Assembly: GCA_041671425.1 (NCBI GenBank)
Contig: JBAZBO010000045.1
Coordinates: 1 to 8,074 of the forward strand
Source: JBAZBO01 sp041671425
GTDB taxonomy: Bacteria; Patescibacteriota; WWE3; UBA101185; UBA10185
Direction: 5' to 3'
DNA length: 8,074 nt
Shown here in pieces: positions 5,348 to 8,074 of this stretch; the first letter of the stretch is position 1; the number at the start of each line of letters is the position of its first letter. The position numbers and the translations under genes were made by a program. The notes beneath the pieces were generated by a model. That model was not told the origin of the DNA. It ran no database searches and was given only the letters and a program-made list of their open reading frames with translations.

Positions 5348-5618
5348 TAAGTATACACAGGCTGTATTAAAAATAATCAAAGAGCAGGAGTCACTAATTG
5401 GACCCTTGGCCCTTGATTTGGCAAAAAAGTCTGAAAACATTGTTTTCTCAAACGGCGCTCAAGTAACAATAAATGGAAATCCTATAATTGCATTGGGAGA
5501 TTTGGTGGGCCAATACAACACGCTATTCGGCAGGACGTCTGTCGAGGTAAGCAAACTAGCAATAAAAAAGTCTGGAGAATCTTTTACACAAGAAGAACTG
5601 CCTGAGATCCTAAAGTAA
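5340..5618 (+). CDS. Small soluble protein of unknown function in the sensor operon
   Basis: The family is not recognised. The 92-residue product has no membrane segment. Residues 1-32 look helical (KYTQAVLKIIKEQESLIG..., ending in DLAKKSENI). A short beta-like region follows (IVFSNGAQVTINGNPIIALG, about 33-53), then a second helical part with QYNTLFGRTSVEVSKLAIKK (about 57-76) and an acidic tail. The start ATG lies inside the end of the membrane-protein gene (8-base overlap in another frame). AGGA upstream serves as a weak SD, so translation is probably coupled to the membrane protein. Position between a membrane input-like protein and a PAS-kinase suggests an adaptor or regulatory subunit of the signalling unit; this is inference. 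Confidence 0.78.
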   Translation: MLDKYTQAVLKIIKEQESLIGPLALDLAKKSENIVFSNGAQVTINGNPIIALGDLVGQYNTLFGRTSVEVSKLAIKKSGESFTQEELPEILK

Positions 5619-5640
5619 TATCCTTTTCACATAATAACTG

Positions 5641-5674
5641 TTCAAGCGACTTCAACTCCAAGAGCTTGAAGTTG
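5641..5674. repeat. Nested inverted repeats upstream of the histidine kinase
   Basis: CGACTTCAA (5647-5655) pairs with TTGAAGTTG (5666-5674) through nine positions including one G-U, with a ten-base loop. TTCAAGC (5641-5647) pairs perfectly with GCTTGAA (5664-5670). The two pairings compete for the same right arm. No T tract follows on either strand, so this is not a standard terminator. It could be an attenuator-like switch or a protein-binding operator. Confidence 0.5.
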
Positions 5675-5680
5675 TCTAAA

Positions 5681-5711
5681 TTCCATCAAGAATATAAACG
5701 TAGTGTAAAAT
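5681..5711 (+). promoter_or_regulatory. Possible promoter of the histidine kinase gene
   Basis: TAAAAT (5706-5711) stands exactly 7 bases before the ATG at 5719, the spacing seen in two other promoters here, which suggests a leaderless transcript. The -35 is poor (TTCCAT at 5681-5686, 19-base spacer). Read-through from the two upstream genes is also possible. Confidence 0.4.
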
Positions 5712-5718
5712 ATAAATA

Positions 5719-6933
5719 ATGCCTGATATGCAAGATGATGTCTTAGAAAATTCCCAGCAGATAACTCAAGAGCTTTATAAGAAAAGCCTTGAAATGCTAA
5801 TTCAAAGAAGGAGAGTGGAACAGCTGTTACACAGCATATCTGAAGCTATAGTTGCAGTAGACGTAGAATTCAAAATCACACTGTTTAATAAGACACTGGA
5901 GGACATACTGGGTATAACATCAGAGAATGCCACAGGAAGAAATATCAATGAACTAATAAAGATAAGAACAGAAGACAACGAGTCAATAGACATCACTAAA
6001 TACTGTTTCAACAAAAGTGAAGGTCCCGTCATAAGATCAGCAATCCTATCAGGACTAAACAAAGAATATTTTGTTAACATTAAATTTTCAAATGTGGAGA
6101 AGGAGGAATTGGATCCCAAGTCAGATGAATGCCTGATCACCATGACAGACATAACCAACGAAAAGATGCTAGATAGACTTAAGGACGATTTTGTTTCCGT
6201 AGCTGCACATGAGCTCAGAACGCCAATGACGATTATCAAAAGCTACTTATGGATGCTGGGAAGTGAGTCTAAAGGATCCCTAAATGACAAACAGAAAGAC
6301 TACATTAGCAAAGCAGTGGGAGGTACTGAAAGACTGATAGCACTAGTAAATGACATGCTCGACGTCTCTCGCATAGAACAGGGAAGAATGGACCTTAGAA
6401 TATATGCTATAGATATAAAAACTTTTATGGGGGAGATAGAGTCTCAATTTAGACTGAAGTCAGACGAAAAGGGAATATATTTGAAGGTTGAGTACCTGAG
6501 TAAAGTAGAACAAGCTTATGCAGACAAAAACAGGTTGGTCGAGATCTTTGTCAACCTTTTGGGGAATGCTATCAAATTCACAGATTCTGGAGGGATAACG
6601 ATAAAGGTAGAGGACTCTGACAACGATGCCATAAAATTTTCTATCATAGATACTGGCAAGGGAATAGACAAAAAAGATATCAATAGGCTCTTCCATAAGT
6701 TTGGTAGGCTGGACAATAGCTATAGAACAGTAGCCGAAGCCGGGGGTACTGGACTGGGTTTGTATATCACCAAGAACCTTCTCGAGAAAATGGGTGGAAA
6801 GATCGATGTGTACTCTGAAGGCCCTGGCAAAGGAACAACCTTCTGGTTCACATTACCCACAAAACAGCCGGACACCGGAAAAACCGAAGAAGTAAACTCT
6901 ATTGTGGAAACCTCACGATCTCTGTCAGATTAG
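5719..6933 (+). CDS. Soluble PAS-domain sensor histidine kinase
   Basis: This 404-residue kinase has no membrane segment. An N-terminal coiled-coil-like stretch (about 8-38, rich in Glu, Gln, Lys, Arg and Leu) leads into a PAS domain (about 36-148), beginning LLHSISEAIVAVD and ending TDITNEK. The HisKA dimerisation domain carries the H-box FVSVAAHELRTPMTII with phospho-acceptor His164. The ATP-binding domain has the N-box NLLGNAIKFT (279-288, Asn283), the G1 box DTGKGID (311-317), the F box FHKFGRLDNS (325-334) and the G2 box GGTGLGLYI (342-350). All catalytic boxes are intact. The Glu after the His gives the HE[LI]RTP form usual for transmitter kinases. The polar C-terminal tail (381-404) is probably disordered. 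No response regulator is encoded in the window. The membrane protein two genes upstream may provide the signal input. It ends tail-to-tail with the GT4 gene, overlapping it by 4 bases. Confidence 0.93.
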   Translation: MPDMQDDVLENSQQITQELYKKSLEMLIQRRRVEQLLHSISEAIVAVDVEFKITLFNKTLEDILGITSENATGRNINELIKIRTEDNESIDITKYCFNKSEGPVIRSAILSGLNKEYFVNIKFSNVEKEELDPKSDECLITMTDITNEKMLDRLKDDFVSVAAHELRTPMTIIKSYLWMLGSESKGSLNDKQKDYISKAVGGTERLIALVNDMLDVSRIEQGRMDLRIYAIDIKTFMGEIESQFRLKSDEKGIYLKVEYLSKVEQAYADKNRLVEIFVNLLGNAIKFTDSGGITIKVEDSDNDAIKFSIIDTGKGIDKKDINRLFHKFGRLDNSYRTVAEAGGTGLGLYITKNLLEKMGGKIDVYSEGPGKGTTFWFTLPTKQPDTGKTEEVNSIVETSRSLSD

Positions 6934-8048
6934 CTTAATTGCTTGAAAACGGCCAGTGTCCTTTCGGCTGCTTTTTCCCAAGTAAATTCCAAAGCTCTTC
7001 TTTTTGCCATATTGATCCTGACTATGCCCTCACCAACCCACAGATCGTTCAAGGCTTTACTCAGCCCATTGGCTATATCCTCAACATTCATAGGATCAAA
7101 ATAAATCATGCTCTCCTGCCCTATATCTTTATATGAAGGTAAATCAGAAACAACACATGAGGTCTCACATGCCATAGCTTCCAAAAGAGGAAGTCCAAAT
7201 CCTTCCTCAAGAGAAGCACTCACAAACAAAACCGCCCCTGAGAGTAAGAAGGGAAGATCCTCATCAGGCACTCTTCCTGGAAACAGCACTTTGTCCGAAA
7301 TACCATATTTTTGGGGTGCCTCGAACGTTTCATCGTACTCCCAACCCTTCTTGCCACATATAACCAACTTAAAATCAGGATAATCTGGTGAAATACGGGA
7401 GAAAGCTTCTATCAACCTTGGGTAATTTTTCCTAGGCTGGATTGTAGATATCGCTAAAAGATATTTTCCAGCTTCTATCCCATAGCCTTTCAACACACCT
7501 TCCAAAGGATCTCTTTTGAAGAACTCATGCCCCACACCTTCCGGTATTACCCCAATCTTATCCCCTCTAACCCCCCAGGGTGTCTCCAGAAGAGAATTCT
7601 TGGTGTACTCTGAAGGAACTATCAAGTGGTCGGCGTGCTCAGCCAGGAACCTTATAGGGGCTGCTGAAAACACTTTAGAACCTTTTCTTTTGGTGTTGGA
7701 TAGGTATTCAAGCCCATGGATCATACCCACAACCTTCAGTTTCTTACTTCGGATTATGGGCATGGTATGAACCGGTGTAAAAAATACGTCTACAGGAGTT
7801 TTTAGAAGCTGTACGGCCAGGTGGAACTGTGTCCATGACGGGAAGCTTGAAAGAACTTTATAACTAAATCTGCTATTACCACCTGTTAACTTTTCAAAAT
7901 AACCTTCTGGCACTTTTCTATCAAAGAACACGCTGTAGTCATTCTCTTTATCTACCCTCGCAAGAGCACTAACAATGTTGTAGGTGTAGATCTCAGGTCC
8001 CGCAGGGTTATCAGCTAAAAGTTTCTGGCCACTTATACCAATTTTCAT
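6930..8048 (-). CDS. GT4-family (Glycos_transf_1) glycosyltransferase
   Basis: This 372-residue GT-B enzyme resembles mannosyltransferases of the GT4 family. The N-terminal acceptor domain begins MKIGISGQKLLAD and has a Gly-containing AGPEIYTYN loop (16-24). The linker region carries VIPEGV (167-172). In the C-terminal donor domain STIQPRKNYPRLIEAF (201-216) and the EEGFGLPLLEAMA block (281-293), whose Glu282 and Glu290 form the EX7E retaining motif, bind the nucleotide sugar. Likely role: adding a sugar, perhaps mannose from GDP-mannose, to a surface glycan at the cytoplasmic face. The exact donor is not shown. ATG at 8048 (MKIGIS) is preferred over an in-frame TTG at 8066 because the family begins at this point and a TATAAT lies between them. 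It may lead a larger glycan locus, but the gene on its downstream side is convergent. Confidence 0.92.
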   Translation of the reverse strand: MKIGISGQKLLADNPAGPEIYTYNIVSALARVDKENDYSVFFDRKVPEGYFEKLTGGNSRFSYKVLSSFPSWTQFHLAVQLLKTPVDVFFTPVHTMPIIRSKKLKVVGMIHGLEYLSNTKRKGSKVFSAAPIRFLAEHADHLIVPSEYTKNSLLETPWGVRGDKIGVIPEGVGHEFFKRDPLEGVLKGYGIEAGKYLLAISTIQPRKNYPRLIEAFSRISPDYPDFKLVICGKKGWEYDETFEAPQKYGISDKVLFPGRVPDEDLPFLLSGAVLFVSASLEEGFGLPLLEAMACETSCVVSDLPSYKDIGQESMIYFDPMNVEDIANGLSKALNDLWVGEGIVRINMAKRRALEFTWEKAAERTLAVFKQLS

Positions 8049-8057
8049 AACAATGTC

Positions 8058-8063
8058 ATTATA
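8058..8063 (-). promoter_or_regulatory. -10 element (TATAAT) of the GT4 gene
   Basis: A perfect TATAAT lies on the minus strand 9 bases before the ATG at 8048, so the leader would be about 2 bases. The -35 falls outside the window. Directly upstream is a run of eight T (8072-8065), which could be the tail of a terminator for a gene beyond the right edge. Confidence 0.5.
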
Positions 8064-8074
8064 CAAAAAAAAGA

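Noticed and set aside
5802..6239. Minus-strand 145-codon frame inside the histidine kinase gene
   Set aside because: Ser/Leu-rich translation typical of an antisense shadow, with the strong PAS/HisKA signal on the plus strand.
8049..8066. TTG start giving six extra residues to the GT4 protein
   Set aside because: The codons would cover the TATAAT itself, and GT4 proteins typically begin with the MKIGISG strand.
1..8074. CRISPR arrays, tRNA or rRNA genes, IS elements
   Set aside because: No regularly spaced direct repeats, no cloverleaf or rRNA-like segments, and no transposase or integrase motifs were seen.

Overview
The window looks like a chromosomal fragment of an uncultured Candidate Phyla Radiation (Patescibacteria) bacterium. 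This is an inference from several signs: tightly packed short genes with 4-base ATGA overlaps, roughly 40% GC, many small membrane proteins of no recognised family, a membrane-anchored CAP-domain protein beside polyprenol-phosphate glycosyltransferases, and sigma70-like promoters placed so close to start codons that several mRNAs would be leaderless. TGA is used as a stop in at least five genes and is absent inside the reading frames, so the recoded-TGA lineages (Absconditabacteria/Gracilibacteria) are unlikely. I cannot assign a finer lineage from sequence alone.

Layout. (1) Positions 1-2531, minus strand: an apparent envelope operon read from a promoter at 2531-2502. It encodes a CAP (SCP/YkwD-like) membrane protein, an 84-residue three-helix membrane protein, a polyprenol-phosphate mannosyltransferase fused to a GtrA domain, and a second family-2 glycosyltransferase cut by the left edge. 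Genes abut or overlap throughout, which suggests translational coupling. (2) Positions 2512-3038, minus strand: a self-contained cassette with its own promoter, strong Shine-Dalgarno, GC-rich (about 55%) gene for a four-helix membrane protein, and a hairpin/T-tract terminator. The terminator stem also holds the -35 of the envelope operon. (3) Positions 3051-3507, plus strand: a divergently transcribed S-adenosylmethionine decarboxylase (SpeD) homologue. It keeps the self-processing and catalytic residues but has changed positions that normally bind AdoMet. (4) Positions 3553-4473, minus strand: a soluble DUF2156 (lysyl-phosphatidylglycerol-synthase C-terminal-like) protein. (5) Positions 4467-6933, plus strand: an eight-helix membrane sensor-like protein, an overlapping 92-residue unknown protein, and a soluble PAS-histidine kinase. 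Together these may form a split sensory system, but no response regulator is visible. (6) Positions 6930-8063, minus strand: a GT4-family glycosyltransferase, convergent with the kinase and overlapping it by 4 bases.

Taken together, the window is mainly about the cell surface: glycan assembly, lipid-linked mannose, a CAP protein and a possible aminoacyl-lipid transferase-like enzyme, with a signalling unit and one polyamine-type decarboxylase. The best candidates for something new are the repeated -10/7-nt/ATG architecture, the altered SpeD, the split sensor with an internal G8 tract, and the GC-rich membrane-protein cassette. No RNA gene, IS element, CRISPR array or attachment site was seen, and no gene-free stretch exceeds 300 bases.
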